This document shows positions 27,430 through 36,109 of a DNA stretch of 64,000 nucleotides, piece after piece. Each line of letters opens with the position of its first letter. Within the stretch, counting starts at the first letter, position 1. The position numbers and the translations under genes are program-made. Origin of the DNA: Polynucleobacter sp. AP-Kaivos-20-H2 (GTDB taxonomy: Bacteria > Pseudomonadota > Gammaproteobacteria > Burkholderiales > Burkholderiaceae); NCBI RefSeq assembly GCF_018882215.1, contig NZ_JACVOX010000003.1, forward strand, positions 62,001-126,000, in the 5' to 3' direction. Under the pieces are notes generated by a model. It was not told the DNA's origin and did not search any database. It saw nothing but the letters and a program-made list of their open reading frames with translations.

Positions 27430-28721
27430 ACGCCTAGCGCATCAGAAGATGCTGGTGATGGTTGATGACTCAGAGTGAATTGCACTACGTCGATATTACG
27501 CTCTGTAAAGCCGGCGGCGCAATACATGAGGTAGAAGTTCCAAAGACGTATGAATGCTTCATCAAAGCCAAGTTGACGTACTTCTTGCAGTTTTTGATTA
27601 AAGCTATCGCGCCATAAGCAAAGAGTTCTTGCGTAATCTCCGCCAAAAGCGAATTCATCATCTATTTGTAATCCAGCCTTAGCAGCGCTTGCTTTAAAGC
27701 TTGCTCTAGAGGGCAGCATGCCTCCAGGAAATACATACTGCTGAATAAAGTCAGTGTTGCGTCTGTAGCGATCAAAAAGATCCTCGGCAATTACAATCGT
27801 CTGGATGCAAGCTTTGCCGCCTGCCTTGAGGCAATGGGCAATTGTTTCAAAATATTCTGGCCAATGTTTCTCACCAACTGCTTCAAACATTTCGACAGAA
27901 GCAATACCATCAAATTTATCTTGGCAATCACGATAGTCCTGAAGGCGTACTTCAAATCCAGGAGGGTTAGCAATTTGACCTTGCACTGCTAATAAACGTT
28001 TCTCTGCAAATACTTTTTGCTCTGTAGATAGAGTTAGCCCAGTAATGGCTCTCTTGTTACGAAGAGACTCCTCCATAACGCCACCCCAGCCACAACCAAT
28101 TTCAAGTATGTGCTCTCCTGACGCAGTCTTTAAGGAGTCCAGAATGCGCCCAATTTTTGCGCGCTGTGCTCCAGCTAAGACTTGCTGATCACCTTCAGAA
28201 AACCAGGCGCTCGAGTAGCTCATCGTGGGATCAAGCCACAGCGTATAAAAAGCATTACCTAGGTCATAGTGCGCATGAATATTCTTGCGGCTTCCCGCTT
28301 TGCTGTTATCTCGCAACCAGTGTTTTAGACGGTAAAAAATCGACCCATACCAATTACCGTAAATGGCTTTTTCTAAGATAGTTCGGTTGCGTATGGCTAA
28401 TTCAAGCAGTGCTTTGAGGTCTGGAGTATTCCATTTACCTTGAATATAGCTCTCGGCAAAACCAATGTCTCCATGGGACATGATCTCTTTAAATACAGAC
28501 CATTCCAAGATATGAATTTCAGCATGCAATTGATCACTTTGAATACCAAACTCGCGCTTCTCGCCATTGGGAAGGGTAAGTTTTAAATGGCCGCTGCTGA
28601 GCTTCGTCAGAAGAGTTAGGAGTGCCTTAGCCTTAATTTGGTGTTGTGGCGAAGCGCTATCCCGCCCTTGCGGACGAGAAAAATTGAGTCTAGAGAGAAG
28701 GGATTGTCCTGGGCGATTCAT
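27426..28721 (-). CDS. Cyclopropane-fatty-acyl-phospholipid synthase-like methyltransferase
   Basis: A 431-residue SAM-dependent enzyme of the CFA synthase family, which methylates unsaturated acyl chains in membrane phospholipids. Clear features are HYDLGNAFYTLWLDPTMSYSSAW near residue 150, the SAM loop ILEIGCGWGGVMEES near 208, and FIQQYVFPGGMLPS near 320. Family members of this kind include true cyclopropane synthases and UfaM-like enzymes that place methyl branches. The context (FAD oxidoreductase, DUF1365, SDR) favours the second possibility. It has ATGA overlaps with both flanking genes. Confidence 0.88.
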   Translation of the reverse strand: MNRPGQSLLSRLNFSRPQGRDSASPQHQIKAKALLTLLTKLSSGHLKLTLPNGEKREFGIQSDQLHAEIHILEWSVFKEIMSHGDIGFAESYIQGKWNTPDLKALLELAIRNRTILEKAIYGNWYGSIFYRLKHWLRDNSKAGSRKNIHAHYDLGNAFYTLWLDPTMSYSSAWFSEGDQQVLAGAQRAKIGRILDSLKTASGEHILEIGCGWGGVMEESLRNKRAITGLTLSTEQKVFAEKRLLAVQGQIANPPGFEVRLQDYRDCQDKFDGIASVEMFEAVGEKHWPEYFETIAHCLKAGGKACIQTIVIAEDLFDRYRRNTDFIQQYVFPGGMLPSRASFKASAAKAGLQIDDEFAFGGDYARTLCLWRDSFNQKLQEVRQLGFDEAFIRLWNFYLMYCAAGFTERNIDVVQFTLSHQPSPASSDALGV

Positions 28722-29503
28722 CTGCTAACTTCAAGTTCTGGTGGTTTAGGCTTTGAGTGAAAGGGTACACCTTTTACCCATAATTTTATTGCTTGCCAAT
28801 GTATACGGAAAATGACACCCAAGCTCATTAATGGGTAGCGTAGTAGTGCCAGCATAATATTGGTACGACTGAGTGGGCGGCTGGTGCCGCTAATGCTGGT
28901 GTTAATAAGGGGTTGGCCGTCCTCATGAAGCTCAATGCGACAGACATTATTCTTGCCGCTACTACTATCTTGCGAAAATAAGAAGCGGAAATGGTAATCA
29001 CCACGTACCGCACAAAATGGTGAAACGTGAAATACCTTTTTACTACTAAGTGTTTCGCCCGAGTGCAACGCTTCACCCGAATCTTTGTGCAGTAAATAGC
29101 AATGACGCTCACCAAAGGTATTGTTAACCTCAGCCAGTACCGCTTGTACTTTGCCATCAGCGCGTGTGCAGATCCAAAAGCTCACGGGATTAAAGACATA
29201 ACCCAATACCCTTGGAAAAGTCTGAAGCCAAATTTCTCCATCGACAAGTTGCACATGATTGTCTGCAAGAATCTTTTCGATCCAAGCAAGGCTATTCGAT
29301 TCCCCTTGGCCATGGTCCTTATCAAAAAATGCACAGAGGCCCCAACGGTTATCGCTTAAGCCGTTCTGATTCAGTAAATTCGGGTTGGCACTGCGAGCGC
29401 GCATAGGAATGGAGATGGTAAACACTCCATAACCAAAGGCATTCCTAGCCGGCCTTAAGCGCTGGTGTTTTACTACTCCAAAGTTAATCTTGGCGCCTGA
29501 CAT
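28718..29503 (-). CDS. DUF1365 domain-containing protein
   Basis: A protein of about 261 residues of the DUF1365 family. It has KINFGVVKHQRLRPARNAF near the start and the conserved PRVLGYVFNPVSFWIC block near 108, followed by EVNNTFGERHCYLL. The family almost always sits with a FAD amine-oxidase-like protein and a CFA-synthase homologue, as here, but its biochemical role is not established. I take the ATG at 29503; the TTG one codon earlier adds nothing. It starts three bases after the preceding stop and overlaps the next gene by four bases. Confidence 0.86.
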   Translation of the reverse strand: MSGAKINFGVVKHQRLRPARNAFGYGVFTISIPMRARSANPNLLNQNGLSDNRWGLCAFFDKDHGQGESNSLAWIEKILADNHVQLVDGEIWLQTFPRVLGYVFNPVSFWICTRADGKVQAVLAEVNNTFGERHCYLLHKDSGEALHSGETLSSKKVFHVSPFCAVRGDYHFRFLFSQDSSSGKNNVCRIELHEDGQPLINTSISGTSRPLSRTNIMLALLRYPLMSLGVIFRIHWQAIKLWVKGVPFHSKPKPPELEVSR

Positions 29504-29506
29504 CAA

Positions 29507-30883
29507 CTACACATCTTGTTTGGTTTTAATCGGTTGTCGAATGCTTTCAATTAAAGCTTCTGCAACCAATTCTCCAGAGCGTAAACCATCCTCATGAAAT
29601 CCAAATCCCGTCCAAGCACCGCAATACCAAATGGAGGATGTACCTTGAATTAAGGGCAGCTCCTTCTGAGCTTGTATCGCACTCATATCAAAGACGGGAT
29701 GTGAATAGTGAATCTCTTGATGCACAAGTTTTGGATCTGGCTCTTCCGAGGGATTTAAGCTCACAATAATTTGGGTGTCTTGAAGTTGAGCTGGTAGAGG
29801 TTGCAGACGATTAATTAAGTAGTTAACGCTGACGTGTTGTTTTGTATTGGGTTTAGCGCCGGATTTAGCGGTGTAATTCCACGCAGCCCAACAACGTTTT
29901 ACATCTGGCAAGAAACGAATATCGGTATGTAATATTGCTCGATTCTTTTGGTATGGAACTGATGCCAGGATATTTCTTGATTGTTGGTCAATGCCATGAA
30001 CTAAATCTAATGTTTGGTCGCTGTGACAAGCCATGATGACTTCATCGAAATGGGCTGAGCCAGCTTGACTGATAACCTCAACTGGCCCGCCATCATGACC
30101 TGTATTTACTCTTAGGATGCATTCCCTTTTAATGGCCACTCCATATTTTTCTAGCGCTGTCACAAGGCGTTTTACATATTCTCGTGAGCCACCCTTGATG
30201 GTCAACCATTGCGGGCGATTTTGGATTTGCAAAAGGCCGTGGTTATGGCAGAAGCGCACCATGGTTTGAATAGGGAACTCGAGCATCTGTTCGACTGAAC
30301 AAGACCAGATGGCGCCGATCATAGGTAGAAAGTAATTCTCTTTAAAGCTTTGGCTAAAGCGGTGACGTTTTAAAAAATCGGCAATTTTTTCATCAGGCTC
30401 TTTGTATTGATGACCAGCTTCAATTTGGTCATGCGCTAACTGAGTGGCCAAACGATTAAAACGCATGATGTCATAGGCCATTCTCCAAAATGATGGAGAC
30501 AGGAGATTAGATCTTTGTCCAAAAAAAGAATTGATGTCGTTGCCAGCCCATTCAATCTTTTTCCCCGCCCCAGATTTGCTAGCGGTATCAATCGATACAG
30601 AAAAAGACATTTCTGAGGGGGCTACTGGTGCTTGAATTTCTTCGAATAAACGAACGAGACGTGGATAAGTCTTGCGGTTAAATACCAGAAACCCAGTGTC
30701 TATACCGTGTGTGATTTCATTTCCACCGATATTACAAGTGATGTCAACAGTATTGCTGTGGCCACCAATGTGATCGCCAGCTTCATATAAGGTAATTTCA
30801 AATTCAGGATGTTGTCTTAAGGCGTAGGCACAGCCTAATCCAGAGATGCCTGCGCCAATAATGGCAATTCTTTTTTTACTCAC
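29507..30883 (-). CDS. FAD-dependent amine-oxidase-like protein (possible fatty acyl desaturase)
   Basis: A 458-residue flavoprotein with the N-terminal dinucleotide loop IAIIGAGISGLGCAYALR and the second motif LYEAGDHIGGHS, as in protoporphyrinogen oxidase and phytoene desaturase relatives. The C-terminus holds a FAD-contacting segment, IWYCGAWTGFGFHEDGLRSG. In Rhodobacter a homologue next to a CFA-like methyltransferase takes part in making methylated unsaturated and furan fatty acids (from memory). That is the best guess here. It starts inside the gpx stop (ATGA overlap). Confidence 0.82.
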   Translation of the reverse strand: MSKKRIAIIGAGISGLGCAYALRQHPEFEITLYEAGDHIGGHSNTVDITCNIGGNEITHGIDTGFLVFNRKTYPRLVRLFEEIQAPVAPSEMSFSVSIDTASKSGAGKKIEWAGNDINSFFGQRSNLLSPSFWRMAYDIMRFNRLATQLAHDQIEAGHQYKEPDEKIADFLKRHRFSQSFKENYFLPMIGAIWSCSVEQMLEFPIQTMVRFCHNHGLLQIQNRPQWLTIKGGSREYVKRLVTALEKYGVAIKRECILRVNTGHDGGPVEVISQAGSAHFDEVIMACHSDQTLDLVHGIDQQSRNILASVPYQKNRAILHTDIRFLPDVKRCWAAWNYTAKSGAKPNTKQHVSVNYLINRLQPLPAQLQDTQIIVSLNPSEEPDPKLVHQEIHYSHPVFDMSAIQAQKELPLIQGTSSIWYCGAWTGFGFHEDGLRSGELVAEALIESIRQPIKTKQDV

Positions 30884-31449
30884 TGAGCTTTTTCTCCTAA
30901 AAGCTTTTCAATTTCATTTGTAATGCTGCTACTGGTGGGTTTGGTAACGCTTCCAAACGAATCAACCACATTACCATTTCGATCGATTAAATACTTATAA
31001 AAATTCCACTTTGGAGTTGTGCCAGTTTTAGCAATCAACATCTTAAATAGGGGGTTTGGGTTGCTGCCAGAAACCGTGCTCTTAGCAAACATTGGAAATT
31101 TTACGTCATAGGTGTTCTTGCAGAAATCGGCAATCTCTTTATTGCTACCAGGTTCCTGTTGTCCAAAGTCATTAGAAGGAAAGCCCAGAATGACAAAGCC
31201 TTGATCTTTGTATTTGGCGTAAATCTTCTCAAGACCTTCATATTGGCTTGTAAAGCCGCAAAAGCTGGCTGTATTTACTACCAATATGACTTTCCCTTGA
31301 TATTGGCAAAGGTTTTGCGGCGCTTCATCCTGTAAGCGAGGAAAAGTATGGGAGAGCAGAGGGCTACAAGTGGGCGCAGCATTGGCTAGCTGAAATCCAG
31401 ACAAGAATGCAAATAGCCCAAATAGGCAGTTCATTACAAAACGGGGCAT
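30880..31449 (-). CDS. Glutathione peroxidase, exported
   Basis: A 189-residue thiol peroxidase of the GPx family. An N-terminal hydrophobic signal (LFGLFAFLSGFQLANA, cleavage about residue 24) implies periplasmic location. The catalytic motif NTASFCGFTSQYEGLEK contains Cys in place of selenocysteine; GFPSNDFGQQEPGS and KWNFYKYLIDRNG supply the Gln and Trp of the tetrad. Such enzymes often use thioredoxin rather than glutathione. It is the first gene of the lipid-modification operon, which suggests removal of lipid hydroperoxides. An AAGGTG ribosome site precedes the ATG. Confidence 0.9.
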   Translation of the reverse strand: MPRFVMNCLFGLFAFLSGFQLANAAPTCSPLLSHTFPRLQDEAPQNLCQYQGKVILVVNTASFCGFTSQYEGLEKIYAKYKDQGFVILGFPSNDFGQQEPGSNKEIADFCKNTYDVKFPMFAKSTVSGSNPNPLFKMLIAKTGTTPKWNFYKYLIDRNGNVVDSFGSVTKPTSSSITNEIEKLLGEKAQ

Positions 31450-31541
31450 ATTGCACCTTTTTTATTCACGAGTGAGAAGCCAAGTCTAAGACATTCTGGC
31501 TAATATCGCTGGCCTCGCAAGAATGCCATTAATATTGGGTT

Positions 31542-32030
31542 ATGAGTCATTTGCCACCCCCCGCTTTTGAAGCAAAAGTCTGCTCACCAGAACAGCTTGC
31601 TACTCGCCTGGAAAATCTTCCTAGACCATTGGTATTTACTAATGGGGTCTTCGATATCCTGCACCGTGGCCATGCCAGTTATTTGGCCCAAGCCCGTGCT
31701 CTGGGGGCTAGCTTGGTGGTGGGCGTGAATTCTGATGCCTCAGTGAAGATGTTGGGTAAGGGCGATGACAGACCCATTAATTCAGAGGCTGATCGCCAGG
31801 CTTTATTGGCTGCATTGGAAAGTGTGGATATGACTGTGTTGTTTACCGAACAAACGCCAGTCAATTTGATTGAAAAAATTCGTCCTGATATTTACGTCAA
31901 GGGCGGTGATTACGATATTGACACTTTGGCAGAAACCCACCTGGTTAAAAGTTGGGGTGGTAAAGCAGTTGCGATACCTTTCCTATATGAGCGCTCAACT
32001 ACAAGCCTGTTGGGTAAGATCCGCTCTTAA
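31542..32030 (+). CDS. rfaE2: D-glycero-beta-D-manno-heptose 1-phosphate adenylyltransferase
   Basis: A 162-residue single-domain enzyme equal to the C-terminal half of E. coli HldE. It forms ADP-heptose for the LPS inner core. The nucleotidyltransferase motif is FTNGVFDILHRGHASYL (HxGH near residue 45), with GVNSDASVKMLGKGDDRP and the closing YERSTTSLLGKI (RSTTxLI-type ISSTE equivalent). The kinase half must be encoded elsewhere. Its stop shares TTAA with the convergent coaX stop. Confidence 0.92.
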   Translation: MSHLPPPAFEAKVCSPEQLATRLENLPRPLVFTNGVFDILHRGHASYLAQARALGASLVVGVNSDASVKMLGKGDDRPINSEADRQALLAALESVDMTVLFTEQTPVNLIEKIRPDIYVKGGDYDIDTLAETHLVKSWGGKAVAIPFLYERSTTSLLGKIRS

Positions 32031-32836
32031 AGGTTTTGCAGTAACCACGCCCAGGTACCGCGTAGTACTAATCCTTCGCTTACTTCCACGGCTTGCTTGA
32101 TTGGTAAATTAGTTTTTGTAATTTCTTGCGCTAGGACTTTGGCATTTCCGCCATCAAGCCAAATTTTTTCGATGGGAAGATTTAATTCTTTTGCATGCTG
32201 TACGCCATACAGAATTGCGCCAACTTGCGCTGCATCACAACCTCCAATGATTGCGTCATTAGTGGAGGATCCAAACCCATGATGTTCTGCGCGTGTAGCC
32301 AAGCCTAGCTGCGCAGTATTGTTTGCTAGACTTTCTTGCATTAATCCAAGACCGGGCAAAATCCATCCGCCGTAATGTACGCCGGTAGAACCCAGTAAAT
32401 CAATGGTAGTGGCAGTACCGGCATTCACAATCAAAGTGTTTTTGTTCGATAAAACGCGCGCCCCAATCAGTGCGGCCCAGCGATCTGCGCCGAGCTTGCT
32501 AGGATCTTGATACAGGCTACGCATCCCTACATAAGCACTATCCCCTTTGAGTTGCCTCCAGTCTAAATCACTCCATTGTGGAAATAGTGATTTGAGATTA
32601 GTGATTGCCTCTTGGCCAGCAACGCAGGCAAAGCCAATAGCTGCAGGCTTTGGTAAGGTTTTAGCAATATAGTCAGCCAACTCAGCTCGATGTTCTGCTG
32701 ATTGCAAAGACTTACTGCTAATAGAGCCTGAGTATGCCCATAACTTTTTTTGTTGAGCGCTAGGATTTTGTGTTGACTCCACAGCTGCCCACTTCAGGCG
32801 CGTATTACCAACATCAAAAAATAAATAAAGGCTCAT
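32027..32836 (-). CDS. coaX: Type III pantothenate kinase
   Basis: CoaX phosphorylates pantothenate in the first step of CoA synthesis and belongs to the ASKHA fold. The 269-residue protein starts with LFFDVGNTRLKWA (phosphate loop, DxGNT/SxxK), contains LGADRWAALIGA near residue 115 and NAGTATTIDLL near 140, then YGGWILPGL. These are the type III signatures. It overlaps the birA stop by four bases, an arrangement common in betaproteobacteria, where birA and coaX are sometimes fused. Confidence 0.94.
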   Translation of the reverse strand: MSLYLFFDVGNTRLKWAAVESTQNPSAQQKKLWAYSGSISSKSLQSAEHRAELADYIAKTLPKPAAIGFACVAGQEAITNLKSLFPQWSDLDWRQLKGDSAYVGMRSLYQDPSKLGADRWAALIGARVLSNKNTLIVNAGTATTIDLLGSTGVHYGGWILPGLGLMQESLANNTAQLGLATRAEHHGFGSSTNDAIIGGCDAAQVGAILYGVQHAKELNLPIEKIWLDGGNAKVLAQEITKTNLPIKQAVEVSEGLVLRGTWAWLLQNL

Positions 32837-33618
32837 GATTGAATCCGAAATGAGACATCACCTGCATGAATGGCGATGGTTTTGTTTTCTTGTTGCAATA
32901 GTAATGCCCCTACCTCATCCACACCTTTTGCAATGCCATGAATAGGATCCTGACCTGCGCCCGAAATACACACCGCTTGATCTCGATAGGCATCCCAACC
33001 CATCCAACGTTCTTTACAAGCCTTAAATCCATGCAGGTCAAATTCGGCAAGATTGTGTTCGAGTGAAGTAATCAGTTTGAGCCAGAGATATTCTGTATCA
33101 GGGAGTGATTTCGTCAGTTGAGCAAGTGAACCCACTTTCAGGCCAGTATCTAGATTTGCTTCAATTGCTTCTGGATTGCACAAGTTAATGCCAACCCCAA
33201 TAATCATCCAAGTAGGATCACCCGCTTTTGCTTGGCCGCCTTCAATAAGGATGCCGCCGAGTTTGTGCTTGTTCAGCAATAAGTCATTGGGCCATTTCAG
33301 TTGCAGGCCAGCCTCTTGAAGCGCTTTCTCACTTAGATTGCAAGCTTGTGCAACACCTTCTATCACTGCAAGACCAACTAATAAGCTGAGTCCGCTGAGT
33401 TCGGTTGGAGTTCTTTTAAATGGAAATGCGAGAGAGAAGCAAAGTGAGTCATCAGGGTTGGCTAGCCATGCTCGGCCTGCCCTGCCTTTGCCCGCAGTTT
33501 GCTTGTGGGCAATCCGAGCCACTGGATCAATGAGTTCCCCTGCACGCCAGCGACTCATCAGATCGTCATTGGTGGATCTAGTCTCAGTAACACGCTCAAG
33601 TATGCAATTTGCAGTCAT
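32833..33618 (-). CDS. birA: Biotin--[acetyl-CoA-carboxylase] ligase
   Basis: The 261-residue protein lacks the N-terminal winged-helix of E. coli BirA, so it is a monofunctional ligase that cannot repress biotin genes by itself. Visible motifs are TRSTNDDLM near residue 12, the biotinyl-AMP loop KQTAGKGRAGRAW near 40, LKWPNDLLLNKHKLGGILIE near 108, and GVGINL. A C-terminal SH3-like domain ends with the Ala-Ile-HAGDVSFR segment. It is divergent from the VanZ-like gene, with 37 bases between start codons. Confidence 0.93.
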   Translation of the reverse strand: MTANCILERVTETRSTNDDLMSRWRAGELIDPVARIAHKQTAGKGRAGRAWLANPDDSLCFSLAFPFKRTPTELSGLSLLVGLAVIEGVAQACNLSEKALQEAGLQLKWPNDLLLNKHKLGGILIEGGQAKAGDPTWMIIGVGINLCNPEAIEANLDTGLKVGSLAQLTKSLPDTEYLWLKLITSLEHNLAEFDLHGFKACKERWMGWDAYRDQAVCISGAGQDPIHGIAKGVDEVGALLLQQENKTIAIHAGDVSFRIQS

Positions 33619-33655
33619 TCCGCCATTGTAGAAAGGTCTGACCTAGAATTGTGGG

Positions 33656-34750
33656 ATGGATCAAAAAGATCAACGACCTCGGAAGCTGGTATGGCCACTA
33701 CAGGCTATGCCCTTAGCGAGGGCTATGAGCTTAAGCTACGCGCTTTTGATCATCTATGTAAGCCTGAACCCCTTTGACTTTGATTTTCAGAATGGGATCT
33801 CTGCTTGGGCGTGGTTGGATGCTCCGCTACCTCGCTTTATGACCCTATTTGATGTATCGGTCAATATCTTGGCTTATATTCCATTTGGATTTTTGGTGAT
33901 GTTTGCTGCCTATCCCCGTTGGCGTAACTACGTAGCTCTTGGAATTGCCCTTAGCTTGAGTGCGGCCCTGGCGCTAGGTGTAGAAACATTGCAGTCTTGG
34001 GTGCCTACTCGCATCCCGAGCCAGATGGACTGGTGGGCCAATATATTAGGAGGATTGCTAGGGGGCTTATTAGCCATTCCTCTAGGACCACAATGGCTTT
34101 CTGGAAGCGCAATTCGTCGGCGCTTTGATCAATGGTTTGGCCTTAATTGGGCAGCGTGTGCTCTATTTTTATTATTTCCCTGGTCACAAATTTATCCACA
34201 AAGCTCTTGGCTTGGTACGGGCGTATGGGGGCATGCCATATTTGGCTCGGTCGATTGGGGTACTGTGGTGATCAATCAGGTCATTCAAGAGGCGTTAATC
34301 ACCTCGCTATGCTGGCTTGGGGTGGCCCTGTTGCTCTCTCTGGGGTTTCGCACTAAAGCCCCCCAGTGGCGCATTCTCAATGGACTGCTTGGGCTAACTG
34401 TGATGGTGAAGACTCTATTTACCGCCCTTCAATTTGGCGCTGAGTTTAGTTTGATCTGGCTTACGGCTGGAGCTCTATGGGGAATGGTACTGGGCAGCAT
34501 CTTATTAAGATGGACGTTAAGGCTCAAGCAAATGACGAAGTTTTGGTTAGCTTTGATTTGCTTACTGGGAACCACAATAGCGGTTAATGTTTTGCCAGAC
34601 AATCCATATTTCATTCTGACGCTCAGACACTGGTATCAAGGGCGCCTATTGCACTTTAATGAGTTGATGCAATGGGTTTCCGTAGTATGGTTACCTCTGG
34701 CACTGACTTGGATGGTTCGAAGTGCTGTTGAATTTAAACCGAAACATTGA
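33656..34750 (+). CDS. VanZ family membrane protein
   Basis: A 364-residue polytopic membrane protein. Around residues 30-140 it fits the VanZ-like domain: YVSLNPFDFDF, DVSVNILAYIPFGFLVMFA, and ETLQSWVPTRIPSQMDWWANILGG. At least eight to ten hydrophobic segments can be seen. VanZ-like proteins have no agreed function (the original VanZ gives low-level teicoplanin resistance). The C-terminal half is an extra membrane region without a family I recognise. It is followed by the ferredoxin-like gene 16 bases later. Confidence 0.82.
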   Translation: MDQKDQRPRKLVWPLQAMPLARAMSLSYALLIIYVSLNPFDFDFQNGISAWAWLDAPLPRFMTLFDVSVNILAYIPFGFLVMFAAYPRWRNYVALGIALSLSAALALGVETLQSWVPTRIPSQMDWWANILGGLLGGLLAIPLGPQWLSGSAIRRRFDQWFGLNWAACALFLLFPWSQIYPQSSWLGTGVWGHAIFGSVDWGTVVINQVIQEALITSLCWLGVALLLSLGFRTKAPQWRILNGLLGLTVMVKTLFTALQFGAEFSLIWLTAGALWGMVLGSILLRWTLRLKQMTKFWLALICLLGTTIAVNVLPDNPYFILTLRHWYQGRLLHFNELMQWVSVVWLPLALTWMVRSAVEFKPKH

Positions 34751-34766
34751 TGAATATATTTTTTCT

Positions 34767-35075
34767 ATGAGTTTTTCACACCACCTGTTTTTTTGTCTTA
34801 ATCAGCGCGCCAATGGTGAAGATTGTTGCGATCAACATAATGCTTTTGCCTTGTTTGACTATGCTAAGAAGAGAGTGAAAGAGCTTGGCCTTGCGGGCCC
34901 AGGAAAAATTCGGGTGAATAAGGCGGGATGCTTGGATCGCTGTGCTGACGGCCCAGTCGTGGTTATCTATCCAGAGGGTGTTTGGTACACCATGGTTGAT
35001 GTAGATGATGTTGAAGAAATTATTCAGTCTCATTTGATCGAAGGGCGTCCAGTAGAACGCTTGCAATTAGCTTAG
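34767..35075 (+). CDS. Thioredoxin-like (2Fe-2S) ferredoxin
   Basis: A 102-residue thioredoxin-like ferredoxin. The four cluster cysteines are visible as HHLFFCLNQRANGEDCC and, later, KAGCLDRCADGPVVVIYPEG. The fold corresponds to the NuoE-like 2Fe-2S family. I start it at ATG 34767 (MSFSHHLFF), because an ORF start at 34722 lies within the vanZ-like gene and gives a non-conserved leader. The start has no strong ribosome site. Electron partner unknown. Confidence 0.82.
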   Translation: MSFSHHLFFCLNQRANGEDCCDQHNAFALFDYAKKRVKELGLAGPGKIRVNKAGCLDRCADGPVVVIYPEGVWYTMVDVDDVEEIIQSHLIEGRPVERLQLA

Positions 35076-35101
35076 CCATTAAAGAGAGTTGAAAGTTTTT
35101 T

Positions 35102-35815
35102 ATGAATAGCCGTACAAAAGTAATACAGATTGAAGGCATTGTTGGATCAATGGAAATGTCTATTGATCTGCCAGATGAATTAAAAAATGATCCTGCATTT
35201 GCTGTGCGTGGCTTGGCCCTCGTGGCACATCCCCATCCATTGATGGGTGGCACGATGGATAACAAGGTGGCTCAAACCATGGCACGTGCTTTTAACCAGT
35301 TGGGTTACGTCAGCGTGCGCCCAAACTTTCGCGGTGTAGGTGGAACTGAGGGTGTTCATGATGATGGTGTTGGGGAGTTAGAGGACTTGCTTCATGTAAC
35401 CGATTGGATGCGTACACCATCAAGTTGGAGTCAATTTGAAGCAACTGCGAATCAATCCTGGGTAGGAGATGCCAATACCCTGCCGCTAGTAGTTTCAGGT
35501 TTTTCTTTTGGAAGTTTTGTTGGTAGTCACTTAGTGCAGAGACTTTCAGACTTGGGTCGTTCGGCTGAGCGACTGGTGATGGTGGGTAGCGCTGCAGGCA
35601 AATGGACTCTGGCTCCAGTGCCCGCGGATACGATTTTGATTCATGGGGAACTGGATGAAACCATTCCCTTGCTTGATGTTTTAGATTGGGCGCGTCCGCA
35701 AGAGTTGACTGTGCAAGTAGTGCCTGGCGCAGATCACTTTTTCCATCGCCGCTTGCATTGCATTCGCAACATCATTACTGGCGCATGGTTGGGCATGCCA
35801 GACCATCGTAAGTAA
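35102..35815 (+). CDS. Alpha/beta hydrolase
   Basis: A 237-residue hydrolase. The family features are VAHPHPLMGGTMDNKVAQTMARA near residue 40, the RPNFRGVGGTEGVHDDGVGE oxyanion-hole region, the nucleophile elbow SGFSFGSFVG (Ser in GxSxG) near 138, IHGELDETIPL with the likely Asp, and GADHFFHRRL with the catalytic His. It resembles the COG2945 group of small hydrolases. Substrate unknown. It is 19 bases upstream of the DUF493 gene and likely co-transcribed with lipB-lipA. Confidence 0.88.
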   Translation: MNSRTKVIQIEGIVGSMEMSIDLPDELKNDPAFAVRGLALVAHPHPLMGGTMDNKVAQTMARAFNQLGYVSVRPNFRGVGGTEGVHDDGVGELEDLLHVTDWMRTPSSWSQFEATANQSWVGDANTLPLVVSGFSFGSFVGSHLVQRLSDLGRSAERLVMVGSAAGKWTLAPVPADTILIHGELDETIPLLDVLDWARPQELTVQVVPGADHFFHRRLHCIRNIITGAWLGMPDHRK

Positions 35816-35834
35816 TTAGAAATAGAAAGACTAT

Positions 35835-36101
35835 ATGGCCGAAGAAAAATCATTAATCGAGTACCCATCATTATTTCCTATCAAGGTCATGGGTAAAGCA
35901 AACCCAGAGTATCTTCCAGCGATAATGCATATTGCCAAACAATTTGATCCTACGTTTGACGAGAGCAAAGTGGAGCAACGTCCTTCTAAGGATGGAAATT
36001 ACCTCGGCATTACTTTACCAATTACTGCGACTAGCCGTGAACAGTTAGATGAGTTGTATAGAACCTTGTCCACTCATCCATTGGTTAGTATTGTTCTGTA
36101 A
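35835..36101 (+). CDS. ybeD: DUF493 (YbeD/HP0495) family protein
   Basis: An 88-residue protein of the DUF493 family: [15 protein letters not shown] at the start, a [14 protein letters not shown] strand in the middle, and [16 protein letters not shown] at the end. The fold is an ACT-like ferredoxin fold. In E. coli ybeD lies next to lipB, as here (8 bases upstream), and a role linked to lipoate is suspected but unproven. Confidence 0.9.
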   Translation: MAEEKSLIEYPSLFPIKVMGKANPEYLPAIMHIAKQFDPTFDESKVEQRPSKDGNYLGITLPITATSREQLDELYRTLSTHPLVSIVL

Positions 36102-36109
36102 TTGAATTC

